A stretch of DNA of 64,000 nt from Oerskovia flava (GTDB lineage Bacteria; Actinomycetota; Actinomycetes; Actinomycetales; Cellulomonadaceae), in assembly GCF_026163685.1 (NCBI RefSeq), contig NZ_JAOXSR010000002.1:406295-470294 (forward strand), written 5' to 3'. The notes under the pieces are model-generated. The model was not told the origin of the DNA, did no database searches, and saw only the letters and a program-made list of their open reading frames with translations. Position 1 is the stretch's first letter, and each line of letters opens with the position of its first letter. Below are positions 8,486-19,252 of this stretch, piece after piece. The position numbers and the translations under genes were made by a program.

Positions 8486-10396
8486 TCAGTCCCGCGTGAG
8501 CGCGGAGAGGACGTCGCGGGTCACGTCGGCGGCCGTCATCCGCTGCTCGGTGACGACCTGGTCGCGGGACGCGTGGTCGAGGAAGACGGCCGGCAGCCCG
8601 ATCGTGTGCACGGGGGTCCGCATCCCGGCCTCGGTGGCGCGCTGCGCGAGGAGCGCACCCACTCCCCCGTCGGCGACACCGTCCTCGATCGTGACGACGA
8701 GGTCGTGCTCGCCCACGAGCTTGACGAGCGGGCTCGGGACGGGAAGGACCCACGTCGGGGACGCGACCGTGACCGCGAGCCCGTGCGCCGTGAGCGCCTC
8801 GCCCGCGGAGATCGCGGTCTGCGCCATCGAGCCGATGCCCACGAGCAGGACGCGGCGGGGCGCGGCGGGCGCGGAACCCTTCCCCGGTACCGCGGTGCTC
8901 GACGCCGGGACCGCGAGGAGGTCGACACCGTCGACGGTGTCGACGGCCTCGATCGGGTCGACGAGCGCACCCTTGGGGTACCGCACGACCGTGGGGGCGT
9001 CGTCGACGTCGACCGCCTCGCGCAGCGCGCTGCGCAGGGTCGCCTCGTCGCGGGGCGCGGCCAGGCGCAGCCCGGGCACGATGCGCAGCATCGCCATGTC
9101 CCACATGCCGTTGTGGCTCGCGCCGTCGTCGCCGGTGATGCCCGCACGGTCGAGGACGAACGTCACGCCCGCCTTGTGCAGCGCCACGTCCATCAGGACC
9201 TGGTCGAACGCCCGGTTGAGGAAGGTCGCGTACACGGCGACCACGGGGTGCAGCCCCGCGAACGCCATGCCGGCCGCGGAGGTCGCGGCGTGCTGCTCGG
9301 CGATCCCGACGTCGAACGTCCGGTCGGGGAACGCCTGCGAGAACGGCTTGAGCCCCACCGGCTCGAGCATCGCGGCCGTGATGGCGACGACGTCGCTGCG
9401 GCGGCGGCCGATGTGCACGATCTCGTCCGCGAAGACCTTGGTCCAGCCGAAGCGCGACGGGGCGACGGGCAGCCCGGTCTCGGGGTGGATCTGCCCGACG
9501 GCGTGGAACCGGTCCGCGACGTCCTGCTCGGCGGGCGTGTACCCGCGACCCTTCTCGGTGATCGCGTGCACGATGACGGGCGCGCCGAACGCCCGCGCCC
9601 GACGCAGCGCGTGCTCCATGGCCTCGATGTCGTGCCCGTCGATGGGCCCGATGTACTTGATGCCCAGGTCCTCGAACATGCCCTGCGGGGCCACGACGTC
9701 CTTGAGGCCCTTCTTCAGGCCGTGCAGCCACTCGTACGCGAACCGGCCGGGGGCGCCCGAGCGGGTCAGGGTGCGCTTGCCCCAGTCGAGGAACTGCTCG
9801 TAGCCCTGGGTGGTGCGCAGCGTCGAGAGGTGATGGGCGAGCCCGCCGATCGTCGGCGAGTACGAGCGCCCGTTGTCGTTCACGACGAGGATCAGGCGGC
9901 GGTCCTGGCTCTCGGCGATGTTGTTGAGCGCCTCCCAGGCCATGCCGCCGGTCAGGGCGCCGTCACCGATGACGGCGACCACGTGGCGGTCGTCGAGGCC
10001 GCGCACGACGTTCGCCTTGGCGATCCCGTCGCCCCACGACAGGGCGGTCGACGCGTGGGAGTTCTCCACGACGTCGTGCTCCGACTCGGCGCGGCTCGGG
10101 TACCCGGACATCCCGCCGCGCTTGCGCAGCGCCGAGAAGTCGTGGCGCCCGGTCAGCAGCTTGTGCACGTACGACTGGTGGCCCGTGTCGAAGACGAACG
10201 TGTCGACCGGCGAGCTGAAGACGCGGTGCATCGCGATGGTCAGCTCGACGACACCGAGGTTCGGCCCCAGGTGACCGCCCGTGCGCGAGACGGACTCCAC
10301 GAGGAACTCCCGGATCTCGGCAGCGAGCTCGCCCGTCTGACGTGGCGTCAGCCGGTGCACGTCCTCCGGTGAGGTGATCGTGCGCAGAAGACTCAT
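8486..10396 (-). CDS. dxs: 1-Deoxy-D-xylulose-5-phosphate synthase
   Basis: A 636-aa thiamine-diphosphate enzyme condensing pyruvate and glyceraldehyde-3-phosphate, the entry step of the MEP isoprenoid pathway. It shows [12 protein letters not shown] near residue 42, the ThDP motif [16 protein letters not shown] from 144, and the transketolase-like central domain with [15 protein letters not shown]. It ends in the transketolase C-terminal domain. Start ATG 10396 (MSLLRTI) is conserved in actinobacterial Dxs. A TAGAGT hexamer lies about 40 bases upstream on the minus strand. The polyprenyl synthase at 60758 uses downstream products. Confidence 0.96.
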   Translation of the reverse strand: MSLLRTITSPEDVHRLTPRQTGELAAEIREFLVESVSRTGGHLGPNLGVVELTIAMHRVFSSPVDTFVFDTGHQSYVHKLLTGRHDFSALRKRGGMSGYPSRAESEHDVVENSHASTALSWGDGIAKANVVRGLDDRHVVAVIGDGALTGGMAWEALNNIAESQDRRLILVVNDNGRSYSPTIGGLAHHLSTLRTTQGYEQFLDWGKRTLTRSGAPGRFAYEWLHGLKKGLKDVVAPQGMFEDLGIKYIGPIDGHDIEAMEHALRRARAFGAPVIVHAITEKGRGYTPAEQDVADRFHAVGQIHPETGLPVAPSRFGWTKVFADEIVHIGRRRSDVVAITAAMLEPVGLKPFSQAFPDRTFDVGIAEQHAATSAAGMAFAGLHPVVAVYATFLNRAFDQVLMDVALHKAGVTFVLDRAGITGDDGASHNGMWDMAMLRIVPGLRLAAPRDEATLRSALREAVDVDDAPTVVRYPKGALVDPIEAVDTVDGVDLLAVPASSTAVPGKGSAPAAPRRVLLVGIGSMAQTAISAGEALTAHGLAVTVASPTWVLPVPSPLVKLVGEHDLVVTIEDGVADGGVGALLAQRATEAGMRTPVHTIGLPAVFLDHASRDQVVTEQRMTAADVTRDVLSALTRD

Positions 10397-10438
10397 GACC
10401 GCTCCGTTCGTCCTGTTCGACCAGCCACACAACTCTAG

Positions 10439-11959
<1,521 letters not shown>

Positions 11960-11966
11960 CGGGCGC

Positions 11967-11972
11967 TAACCT
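11967..11972 (+). promoter_or_regulatory. Leaderless-type -10 for the NUDIX gene
   Basis: TAACCT ends seven bases before GTG 11980, just after the guaB1 stop. The NUDIX gene may therefore have its own promoter. Confidence 0.5.
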
Positions 11973-11979
11973 GCCTCCG

Positions 11980-12693
11980 GTGAGCACCTCCGAACCCCTC
12001 GCGACGAGCTCGGCCCGCTCCCAGCTCGAGGCGCTCGCGCGCGACGCCCGCTTCCCCGGACCGTGGCCGCACGCCCGCGGGCAGCTCGCCGACGCCTCCG
12101 CCGCCCGACCGGCGTCGGTCCTCGTGCTGTTCGGCGTGCTCGACGGTCTGCCGTCCGACCACGACGCGCAGTCGCTGGCCGTCTCGCGCGACCTCGACGT
12201 GCTGCTGCTCGCGCGCGCCCGGACCCTGCGCTCCCACGCCGGGCAGGTCGCGTTCCCCGGCGGGCGCGCGGAGCCCGGCGAGGACGCGGTCACCGCCGCC
12301 CTGCGCGAGGCCGAGGAGGAGACCGGGCTGGACCCGGCCGGCGTCGACGTCCTCGGCGCGCTGTCCGCGCTCCCGATGCCGGTCAGCAACCACGTCGTCA
12401 CGCCCGTGCTCGGCTGGTGGGCATGTCAGACGCCTGTGGACGTCGTCGACCCGGGCGAGTCCGCGCACGTGTTCCGCACGCCCGTGGCCGACCTGCTGGA
12501 CCCCGACAACCGGGTCACGACCGTACTGCGGCACGAGCGGCGCACGTGGCGCGGCCCGGCGTTCCAGGTCGCGGGCGACGGCACGACCCACCTCGTGTGG
12601 GGGTTCACGGCCGGGATCCTCGACGCGCTGTTCGACCACCTCGGCTGGAGCGAGCCGTGGGACCGGTCGCGCGAGCTCGAGATCACCCCGTGA
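11980..12693 (+). CDS. NUDIX hydrolase, CoA-pyrophosphatase type
   Basis: A 237-aa protein with the full NUDIX box (GGRAEPGE, then REAEEETGL, residues about 94-117). It is immediately preceded by LRSHAGQVAFPGG, the extra motif that marks NUDIX enzymes cleaving CoA and its derivatives to 3',5'-ADP and phosphopantetheine. GTG 11980 fits the leaderless -10. A longer open frame upstream overlaps guaB1 and was discounted. The stop overlaps the start of the phosphotransferase gene by four bases (GTGA), indicating translational coupling. Confidence 0.85.
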   Translation: MSTSEPLATSSARSQLEALARDARFPGPWPHARGQLADASAARPASVLVLFGVLDGLPSDHDAQSLAVSRDLDVLLLARARTLRSHAGQVAFPGGRAEPGEDAVTAALREAEEETGLDPAGVDVLGALSALPMPVSNHVVTPVLGWWACQTPVDVVDPGESAHVFRTPVADLLDPDNRVTTVLRHERRTWRGPAFQVAGDGTTHLVWGFTAGILDALFDHLGWSEPWDRSRELEITP

Positions 12694-13586
12694 GGGCGGA
12701 CCTCGACGTCACGGTCGACCTGGTGCGGCGGCTCCTCGCCGAGCAGCACCCCGACCTCGCCGGCCTCCCGCTCGAGATCGTCGCGAACGGCTGGGACAAC
12801 GTCATGCTCCGCCTCGGCGACGACCTCGCCGTCCGGATGCCCCGGCGCGAGGTCGCGGCACACCTCGTCGAGCACGAGCAGCGGTGGCTGCCCGCGCTGG
12901 CCCCGCACCTGCCCGTGGTGGTGCCCACGCCGGTGCGCGTCGGTCGACCGAGCCGGGGCACCGCAGGCTCCGGGGCCTACCCCTGGGCGTGGTCCGTCGT
13001 GCCGTGGATCACCGGGCGCCGCGCGGCCGACGTCCCGGCCCGGCGGCGCCGCGCGCTCGCCGCGCCGCTCGCGGACTTCCACCTCGCGCTGCACACGCCC
13101 GCACCGCCGGACGCCCCGGTGAACCCGTTCCGCGGAATGCCCCTCAGCGCCCGCGGCGCCGCGGTGCGCGCCCGTGTGGAGCGCGGCATCGTGCCGGACG
13201 GCCCGCATGTCCTCGACCTGTGGTCGCGGCTCGTCGGCACACCCGGGTGGAGCGGCCCACCGCTGTGGCTGCACGGCGACCCGCACCCGGGCAACCTCGT
13301 GATGTCCCCCGACGACCGGTTGGCGGCGGTCGTCGACTTCGGCGACATGACGTCGGGCGACCCCGCGACCGACCTCGCCACGGCGTGGTTGGTGCTCGAC
13401 GACGCCGGGCGGGCGGTCTACCGCGCGCGCCTCGGCGAGCGGTACGCCGACGACGACCCGGTCTGGCTCCGCGCACGCGGCTGGGCACTGTCCATGGCGA
13501 CGTCGATGTTCGAGTCCGGACCCGAGACGCAGTGGGTCCGCCGGCTCGGCGCCGAGGCGCTGCACCGGGTGCTGGACGACGCCTGA
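12690..13586 (+). CDS. Aminoglycoside-phosphotransferase-like kinase
   Basis: A 298-aa protein of the APH/choline-kinase-like fold. The Brenner motif LWLHGDPHPGNLVM (catalytic Asp) lies near residue 190. AAVVDFGDMTSGDPATDLA gives the metal-binding DxD region. The N-lobe shows NGWDNVMLRLGDDLAVRMPRR. Members phosphorylate antibiotics, sugars or metabolites (for example methylthioribose or macrolides). Nothing here points to resistance, and coupling with a NUDIX gene suggests a metabolic kinase. The substrate is unknown. Confidence 0.8.
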   Translation: MRADLDVTVDLVRRLLAEQHPDLAGLPLEIVANGWDNVMLRLGDDLAVRMPRREVAAHLVEHEQRWLPALAPHLPVVVPTPVRVGRPSRGTAGSGAYPWAWSVVPWITGRRAADVPARRRRALAAPLADFHLALHTPAPPDAPVNPFRGMPLSARGAAVRARVERGIVPDGPHVLDLWSRLVGTPGWSGPPLWLHGDPHPGNLVMSPDDRLAAVVDFGDMTSGDPATDLATAWLVLDDAGRAVYRARLGERYADDDPVWLRARGWALSMATSMFESGPETQWVRRLGAEALHRVLDDA

Positions 13587-13619
13587 CCGGTCACGCGGAG
13601 CACAGCACGGACGCCCGGG

Positions 13620-14846
13620 TCAGGGGGCGGCGACGGCGAGCGCGGCGATGAAGCCGCCGACGAACGTGTCGCCGAGCCCGATCGTGGTCGGCGTCGGGGT
13701 GGTGAGGACGAACGCCGGGACACCGCAGAACTCGTGGTCCGCGGACCGGTCCGTCGTGCCCGGTCGGTTCGTGAGCCGGGAGCGCACCGCGTCGACGACG
13801 GCCGCGCCCAGCGGGTGCACCGGTGAGCGCCCGACGGCCTCATAGTCCACGGCGTCGAAGCCGTCGCCGACCACGTACCGCGTGCTCGCCATCGTGATCC
13901 CGCCCTGCAACGCCGCGCGGTACCGCTGCGCGTCCCGCCCGAGCGCTGCCGACCAGTACTTCGTGTGCACCACCAGCAACCGCGCCGGCACCGCGGCGTG
14001 CAGCTCCACGAGCGCCTCGGTGACGTCGTCGGCGTCGAGCAGGTCGACCCGGCGGGCGAGGGAGGACTGCATCTCGTCCTCGTTCATCGAGTAGACGTCG
14101 ACGAGGTCGAGGAAGCCGTCGATCACCGCCTCCCGCAGCGCCGGGACGTGGAAGCCCGCGTCCTCGTAGAACGTCAGGGCTCCGGCCGGCAGGCGCGACA
14201 TGTGGGCACGGAGCTCGGCGAGCCGGCGGGCGAGCAGCGCCGGGTCCTGGATCGAGTTGAAGCCCGAGACGAGGAAGATCTCCGCACGGCTCAACGACGT
14301 CCCGAGGTCCGGGTGGAGGCGCAGCTCACGGTTCGGCGGGTCGTGCGCGTAGATGAGCCGGTTCGGGTGGGGCGCCCGCAGGTCGAGGTCACCCGCCCGG
14401 ACCCGCGCCCCGGCCGGGAACTGGACGATGAGGTGCGGGTCGAACGAGTCCTCCTGCGCGCTGCACAGCGACGCGATCGTCGGTGGTAGGAGCCTGCGCA
14501 CGTGGTCGTCGATGCTCACGAGGTGCACGGTGCTGCGCACCCCGAGCGTCGCCATCGCCAGCGCGCCCCGCACACCGGTGCCGCCGAGGGTGGTCCGCGA
14601 GTCGAAGCGGGCCGCGAAGTCCTCGACGACGTCGGAGGAGGCGACGAACCGCTCCCCCCCGACGCCGTCCCGCACGAACGCGAGGACCGTCACGAGCAGG
14701 TTGCGCACGCTGTCCACCGGGACGGTGGTGCTCAGCTCTGCCGCCCGGATCCCGTGCTCGAGGACGAGCGCCTCGATGGTGGCGGAGTCCCACACGATCT
14801 CGTAGTCGACGGTGCCACCCAGGCCCAGCATGATGCGGTCCATCAT
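13620..14846 (-). CDS. ADP-dependent phosphofructokinase/glucokinase-family sugar kinase
   Basis: A 408-aa ribokinase-superfamily protein resembling the ADP-specific PFK/GK family (archaeal glycolysis, mammalian ADPGK), which uses ADP as phosphoryl donor. Supporting motifs are TTLGGTGVRGALAMATLG in the sugar-binding domain, DVYSMNEDEM (the family has a GMNE-type motif), and the C-terminal GLGDTFVGG with catalytic Asp393. It is the last gene of a sugar ABC transporter/aldolase operon on the minus strand, so it probably phosphorylates the imported sugar or its monophosphate before aldol cleavage. ATG 14846 (a second ATG follows at 14843) has an AGGACAGG upstream. A generic PfkB-type kinase is the alternative. 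Confidence 0.65.
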   Translation of the reverse strand: MMDRIMLGLGGTVDYEIVWDSATIEALVLEHGIRAAELSTTVPVDSVRNLLVTVLAFVRDGVGGERFVASSDVVEDFAARFDSRTTLGGTGVRGALAMATLGVRSTVHLVSIDDHVRRLLPPTIASLCSAQEDSFDPHLIVQFPAGARVRAGDLDLRAPHPNRLIYAHDPPNRELRLHPDLGTSLSRAEIFLVSGFNSIQDPALLARRLAELRAHMSRLPAGALTFYEDAGFHVPALREAVIDGFLDLVDVYSMNEDEMQSSLARRVDLLDADDVTEALVELHAAVPARLLVVHTKYWSAALGRDAQRYRAALQGGITMASTRYVVGDGFDAVDYEAVGRSPVHPLGAAVVDAVRSRLTNRPGTTDRSADHEFCGVPAFVLTTPTPTTIGLGDTFVGGFIAALAVAAP

Positions 14847-14905
14847 CACCTGTCCTGTCCCGCGCGCGATCTCGTGCCCGTCCACCTGCCCGTCCGCCCG
14901 CCCGG

Positions 14906-15766
14906 TCAGTAGAGCTCGGCCTTGCCGGCGGCGTCGAACAGGTCGATCTTCTGCGACGCCGTGACCTTCATCGCCTCGACGCACGGGGGCTGGATGGAGT
15001 TCGGCTCACGCAGGGAGTCGTCGGCGAGGATCTCGCGCATCTTCGTGTGGTAGGCAACCTTGATGTCCGAGGAGATGTTGATCTTGTTGACGCCGAGCTT
15101 GACCGACTCACCGATCTCCGCGTCGGGGTTGTTGGACCCGCCGTGCAGGACGAGCGGGATGTCCACCGCCGCCTTGATCTGCCGCAGCAGGTCGAGCTTG
15201 AGCTCGGGCTTCATGCTCGCCGGGTAGATCCCGTGGCAGGTGCCGATCGCCACGGCGAGCGAGTCGACCCCCGTCTCGCGGACGAACGTCACCGCGTCCT
15301 CGGGGTCGGTGTAGATGATGGTCGCCGCGCCGTCCTCCGCCTCGTCGTCGGTCTTGCCGATGGTCCCGAGCTCGCCCTCCACGGAGATGCCGAGCTGGTG
15401 CGCGGACTCCACGACCCGGCGGGTCATCGCGACGTTCTCGTCGAAGGGGAGCATCGAGCCGTCGATCATCACCGACGTGAAGCCCGTGCGGATCGCCAGC
15501 AGGATCTGCTCGTAGGAGGCACCGTGGTCGAAGTGCACCGCGACCGGCACCGTGGCGCGGTGCGCCCGGGCGATGACGGACGCCATGACGTCCGCACCCA
15601 GGTGGCTGAGCTCGTCGGGGTGGATCGCGACGATCAGCGGCGCGCGGCGCTCCTCGCTGATGTCGACGACGCCGTTGAGCATCGCGTAGTCGCTGATGTT
15701 GAACGCGGGAACGGCAAAGTTGTTGTCGTTCGCCACGGCCAGCAGGTCACGTCCGTTGATGAGCAT
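14906..15766 (-). CDS. Class II ketose-bisphosphate aldolase
   Basis: A 286-aa zinc-dependent aldolase of the fructose/tagatose-bisphosphate family (FbaA/KbaY/GatY), splitting a ketose 1,6-bisphosphate into two trioses. Zinc ligands are visible in VHFDHGAS, GTCHGIYP and LVLHGGSN; EGELGTIGK is the conserved acidic loop. The usual HGGSG is HGGSN here, an active-site-adjacent variation that may reflect a non-fructose substrate. ATG 15766 has an AGGAAAGAG Shine-Dalgarno. It lies between the permease and the ADP-type kinase genes, 71 and 59 bases away, which makes it catabolic rather than the housekeeping glycolytic aldolase. Confidence 0.88.
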   Translation of the reverse strand: MLINGRDLLAVANDNNFAVPAFNISDYAMLNGVVDISEERRAPLIVAIHPDELSHLGADVMASVIARAHRATVPVAVHFDHGASYEQILLAIRTGFTSVMIDGSMLPFDENVAMTRRVVESAHQLGISVEGELGTIGKTDDEAEDGAATIIYTDPEDAVTFVRETGVDSLAVAIGTCHGIYPASMKPELKLDLLRQIKAAVDIPLVLHGGSNNPDAEIGESVKLGVNKINISSDIKVAYHTKMREILADDSLREPNSIQPPCVEAMKVTASQKIDLFDAAGKAELY

Positions 15767-15837
15767 CGTCTTGTTCTCTTTCCTGTCGGATTCTTGAGGG
15801 CTGGCTGAGAGGTGGTGGGGACGTCGGCGAGTAGGCG

Positions 15838-16701
15838 TCAGATCTTCACGGCACCGGCCGTCATCCCTCCGATGAAGTAGCGCTGGAAGAAGAGGAAGAG
15901 AACGAGGATGGGAATGCACCCGAGGACGCTCATCGCCATCATCTCGTTCCACTCGTAGGAGTGTTGTCCCATGAGGAGCTGGATGCCGATGGGAACGGTG
16001 CGCATGTCCTGCGTCCGCGTGAGCGTCAGCGCGAACAGGAACTCGTTCCAGGCGATCATGAAGGTGTACAGGCCCACCGAGACGAGGCCGGGCACCGACA
16101 GAGGCACGAGGATGCGCCACAACGCCGTGATCGGTCCCGCGCCGTCGACCTTCACGGCCTCGTCGAGCTCGCGGGGAAGGGTGTTGAAGTAGCCCGTGAG
16201 CATGATGATCGCGTAGGGCAGCGTGAAGACCATGTAGGTGAGGATCAGGCCCGGGTAGGTGTTGTAGAGCCCGAGCGTCACCATCAGCCCGAAGTACGGG
16301 ATGAGCAGCGTGATCGGCGGGACCGCCTGGACGCTGATCACCACGACGTTGAGGACCCGCTTGAACGGGAACTCGTACCGGCTGAACGCATAGGCGGCGA
16401 AGATCGCCACCACGAGCGTCAGCACCGTGACCGCCAGCCCGATGACATAGCTGTTGACGAAGAACCGCACCTTCACGGGATCCGTGAGGATCGTGATGTA
16501 CGAGTCGAGCGAGAAGCTGTCGGTGATGATCCGGGGCGGGGACTCGAAGATCTCCCGGTTGGACTTGAAGGAGCTCAGCGCCATCCAGATCACCGGGAAG
16601 CCCGCGAAGAGAGCTCCGAGGACCAGGCCGACGAGGACACCGGCTTTCTTCATGCCGCCACGCTGGTGGGTGCTCGTGGTCACGAGAGTGCTCTGGGTCA
16701 T
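15838..16701 (-). CDS. Sugar ABC transporter permease (MalG type)
   Basis: A 287-aa inner-membrane permease with six predicted helices. The first is VLVGLVLGALFAGFPVIWMAL, near residue 22. The EAA loop, ELDEAVKVDGAGPITALWRI, docks the ATPase. This is the MalG-like half of a carbohydrate-uptake-1 family importer. The start codon lies one base after the MalF-like gene's stop, so expression is coupled. No ATPase gene is in the cluster; as in many actinobacteria a shared MsiK-type ATPase elsewhere probably energises it. Confidence 0.92.
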   Translation of the reverse strand: MTQSTLVTTSTHQRGGMKKAGVLVGLVLGALFAGFPVIWMALSSFKSNREIFESPPRIITDSFSLDSYITILTDPVKVRFFVNSYVIGLAVTVLTLVVAIFAAYAFSRYEFPFKRVLNVVVISVQAVPPITLLIPYFGLMVTLGLYNTYPGLILTYMVFTLPYAIIMLTGYFNTLPRELDEAVKVDGAGPITALWRILVPLSVPGLVSVGLYTFMIAWNEFLFALTLTRTQDMRTVPIGIQLLMGQHSYEWNEMMAMSVLGCIPILVLFLFFQRYFIGGMTAGAVKI

Positions 16702-16702
16702 G

Positions 16703-17650
16703 TCAGTCCCGCGCTTTCTGGTGCCTGACGTAGAAGTAGGCCAGGATCATCGACATCAGCAGGATGATGACGGCGCTCGCCGACGCCAGGGAGAACTCGT
16801 ACCTGCTGAAGGCGAGCTTGTAGGTGAAGGTGCTGAGCATCTCGGTGACGTTGATCGGGCCGCCGCCCGTCGTCATCCAGATCAGCGCGAACTGCTGCGT
16901 GGTCCAGATGAAGTCGAGCAGCGCCATCGAGATGATGATCGGCTTGAGCTGCGGGAGCGTGACGTGCCGGAACTGCTGCACGATGCTCGCCCCGTCGACC
17001 CGCGCTGCCTCGTAGAGCTCCTTGGGGATGCCCTGCAGGCCGGCGAGCAGGCTGATCATGAAGAACGGGTAGCCCGCCCAGATGTTGATGAACGTCACGG
17101 CGTGCAGCGCCGTGTCGGGGTTCGCGAGCCACTCGACGTTCGCGTCGATGACCCCCGCCGCCTGCAGCAGGTAGTTGACGACACCGTTGGGGTTGAGCAG
17201 CAGTCGCCACAGGACGGCGATGATCGCGACCGTGAACAACCACGGGAGCACGTACACCAGCCGAAACAGGGCCTTGGTCCGACCACCGACCAGCGGGCTG
17301 TTGAGCAGCAGGGCGAACACCAGCCCCAGGACGAGGTGGGCGACGACGCTCACGCCCGTGAAGTAGATCGTGTTGCCGACGGCCGTGCGGAAGACGGGAT
17401 CCGTGAGGACCTCGACGTAGTTCGCGAGGCCGACCGGCTGCGGGTTCTGGTTGGTGATGACGTTGTCCATCACCGAGTAGCCCGAGACCATGATGATCGG
17501 GACGACCATCAGCATGATCATCAGGGCGATCGTGGGCAGGAGGTACAGGTACGGCGTCGCGCGCCGCTGCAGGCCCCGCCGCCGTCTCCGCACGGGGGGT
17601 CCCGCCGGGGGGTTGAGCATGGCCGGCGGGAGGGTACTGATCTTGCTCAA
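16703..17650 (-). CDS. Sugar ABC transporter permease (MalF type)
   Basis: A 315-aa permease with an Arg-rich cytoplasmic N-terminus (VRRRRRG), helix 1 TPYLYLLPTIALMIMLMVV, and an EAA loop ELYEAARVDGASIVQQFRHV. Start TTG 17650 is chosen because GGAGG sits exactly eight bases upstream; the next ATG (17620) has no Shine-Dalgarno, and the longer open frame begins in the intercistronic hairpin region. It forms the heterodimeric channel with the following MalG-like protein. Confidence 0.9.
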   Translation of the reverse strand: MSKISTLPPAMLNPPAGPPVRRRRRGLQRRATPYLYLLPTIALMIMLMVVPIIMVSGYSVMDNVITNQNPQPVGLANYVEVLTDPVFRTAVGNTIYFTGVSVVAHLVLGLVFALLLNSPLVGGRTKALFRLVYVLPWLFTVAIIAVLWRLLLNPNGVVNYLLQAAGVIDANVEWLANPDTALHAVTFINIWAGYPFFMISLLAGLQGIPKELYEAARVDGASIVQQFRHVTLPQLKPIIISMALLDFIWTTQQFALIWMTTGGGPINVTEMLSTFTYKLAFSRYEFSLASASAVIILLMSMILAYFYVRHQKARD

Positions 17651-17670
17651 GGCAGCCGCCTCCGGGTGGG

Positions 17671-17717
17671 GCTCGTCGTGCCGAGCCGTCGGGTGACGGC
17701 GGCCTGGCACGACGAGC
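17671..17717 (-). terminator. Intercistronic hairpin between binding-protein and permease genes
   Basis: A perfect 12-bp outer stem, GCTCGTCGTGCC (17671-17682) with GGCACGACGAGC (17706-17717), encloses an inner 6-bp stem GCCGTC/GACGGC (17685-17700). There is no U-tract. Such structures after a binding-protein gene act as partial terminators or 3'-end RNA stabilisers, giving more binding protein than permease. Confidence 0.7.
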
Positions 17718-17753
17718 GGTCGTGACGAGCGGGACGAGTGGCGCGGACCGCGT

Positions 17754-19037
17754 TCAGAACTCCGCGGACCAGCGGGCCTGAGCGGCCTCGAGCCCTTCGT
17801 CGACGCTCTGGTCGCCGTTGAGGGTCCGCTGCAGCTCCTCACCGAACATCCGCATGAGCTCCTCCGCGACCGGCAGACCCGTGAACTCGTTCTCCGGGTA
17901 CCCGCTGGAGTAGATCTCGAAGGCGTCCGCGAACACCGGGTCGCCCTCGACGAAGTCCGGGACGGACTCGGTGTTGCCGGGGAAGGCGTTCGCCAGCGAG
18001 GAGAGCTCGGAGTTGACGCTCTCGCTCATGAGGAACTCGACGAGCTTCCAGGCCTCGGCCTTGTGCTCGCTGTTCTCGGCGATGCCGATGCCCCACGACG
18101 CGTAGGGGATGCCGCGCTCACCGGTGTAGGAGTCCTCGGCCGGGATCGCCGACACGCTGAACTCGAGCTCGGGGTTCGACTCGCGCAGCGTGTTGACGTG
18201 CGCGAGCGAGCTGATCACCATGCCGACGCGGCCGTTGGTGAACTCCTCGACCTTGTCCTGCTCCTTCATGGTGAACGAGCCCGGCGCGATCACGCCCGCC
18301 TCCCACAGCTCGGCGATGTACTCGGTCGCGCTGGTCACCTCGGCGTTCGTCACCGCCGGCTGGCCGTCGGCGAGCATGCTGCCACCGGAGGCCCAGACCC
18401 AGGACATCACGTCGTTCTGCACCCCGTTCGGGGCCTCGAGCGACAGCGGGAGCGCCCAGCCGCTGACGTCGTCACCCAGGTCGTTGACAGCGCTGGCAGC
18501 CTCGGCGAACTCGGTACGGTTCGTCGGCGGCGCGTCGATGCCCGCGTCCGCGAGGAGCTGGTCGTTCGTCAGGAGGGGGTAGACGAAGTTGACGACCGGG
18601 ATCATGTAGGTCGCGCCGTCGATCTGGATCTGCGCCGCGAGCTGGCTGTCGTCGTAGCCGGCCTCGCCCATGACGTCGGTGAGGCTCGCGATCGAGCCCT
18701 GCTTGACGAAGTCGGAGACCCAGGCGCCGTCGAGCCCGACGACGTCGGACATCGTGCCGGCCGCCGCACCTGCGACGACCTGCTCCTTGGTCGAGGCGTA
18801 CGGTCCGCTGAGCAGCTCGACCGTGATGCCGGGGTTCTGCTCCTCGAACTCGTCCATGAGCGCTCGCAGCGAGCCCTCCGGCAGCTCGGGCTCCCACCAT
18901 TGCGAGAACTCGAGGGTGACGTCACCACCGGCTGCGGTGTCGTCGTCGCCCCCGTTGCCACAGGCCGCCGTGAGGGCCAGGGCAGACACACCGAGAAGTG
19001 CGAGGAACCGCCGTCGTGCGAGAGCGCCGTTGCTCAT
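17754..19037 (-). CDS. Sugar ABC transporter substrate-binding lipoprotein
   Basis: A 427-aa extracellular binding protein (family 1, MalE-like). The signal peptide has RRRFLALLG, compatible with Tat export, and the lipobox LTAAC at residues 21-25, so the mature protein is a membrane-anchored lipoprotein. A typical N-lobe follows (VTLEFSQWWEPELPEGSL) with GGSML and a long C-lobe. ATG 19037 has AAGGAGAG upstream. First gene of the five-gene minus-strand operon; the promoter and a candidate operator lie just upstream. The ligand cannot be read from sequence. Confidence 0.93.
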   Translation of the reverse strand: MSNGALARRRFLALLGVSALALTAACGNGGDDDTAAGGDVTLEFSQWWEPELPEGSLRALMDEFEEQNPGITVELLSGPYASTKEQVVAGAAAGTMSDVVGLDGAWVSDFVKQGSIASLTDVMGEAGYDDSQLAAQIQIDGATYMIPVVNFVYPLLTNDQLLADAGIDAPPTNRTEFAEAASAVNDLGDDVSGWALPLSLEAPNGVQNDVMSWVWASGGSMLADGQPAVTNAEVTSATEYIAELWEAGVIAPGSFTMKEQDKVEEFTNGRVGMVISSLAHVNTLRESNPELEFSVSAIPAEDSYTGERGIPYASWGIGIAENSEHKAEAWKLVEFLMSESVNSELSSLANAFPGNTESVPDFVEGDPVFADAFEIYSSGYPENEFTGLPVAEELMRMFGEELQRTLNGDQSVDEGLEAAQARWSAEF

Positions 19038-19070
19038 CTCTCTCCACTCTCCTTGAAGTAGAAGTGCAAC

Positions 19071-19095
19071 ATCATGCGCTTCCATGCGCATTGAT
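19071..19095 (-). promoter_or_regulatory. Candidate operator of the sugar operon
   Basis: The inverted repeat is ATCA-TGCGC (19071-19079), spacer TTCCAT, GCGCATTGAT (19086-19095); the arms differ by a single inserted A. It begins about seven bases downstream of the predicted transcription start, where a bound repressor would block elongation. The divergent DeoR-family protein is the natural candidate ligand. Confidence 0.5.
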
Positions 19096-19108
19096 GCTTG
19101 TTCCGCTC

Positions 19109-19137
19109 ACGCTAGCCAGCAATCATCCGCACGTCAA
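19109..19137 (-). promoter_or_regulatory. Promoter of the sugar ABC/aldolase/kinase operon
   Basis: On the minus strand TTGACG (19137-19132) and TAGCGT (19114-19109) are separated by exactly 17 bases, the best consensus sigma-A promoter in the window. It predicts a start near 19102 and a ~65-base leader to the binding-protein gene. Confidence 0.7.
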
Positions 19138-19252
19138 GGCACAAGTTCGCAACAGTTCCGGCGTCCTGGCAACGACGAGCGGCGGGGGGATGGCGCCCGG
19201 CACGGCCGTCTCGGCCTGCGTCCGGGCATGCCGACGGTCAGCACGTTCCTGC

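Noticed and set aside
12690-13586. Aminoglycoside resistance gene
   Set aside because: The APH fold is shared by many metabolic kinases; coupling with a NUDIX gene and no mobile context argue against resistance.
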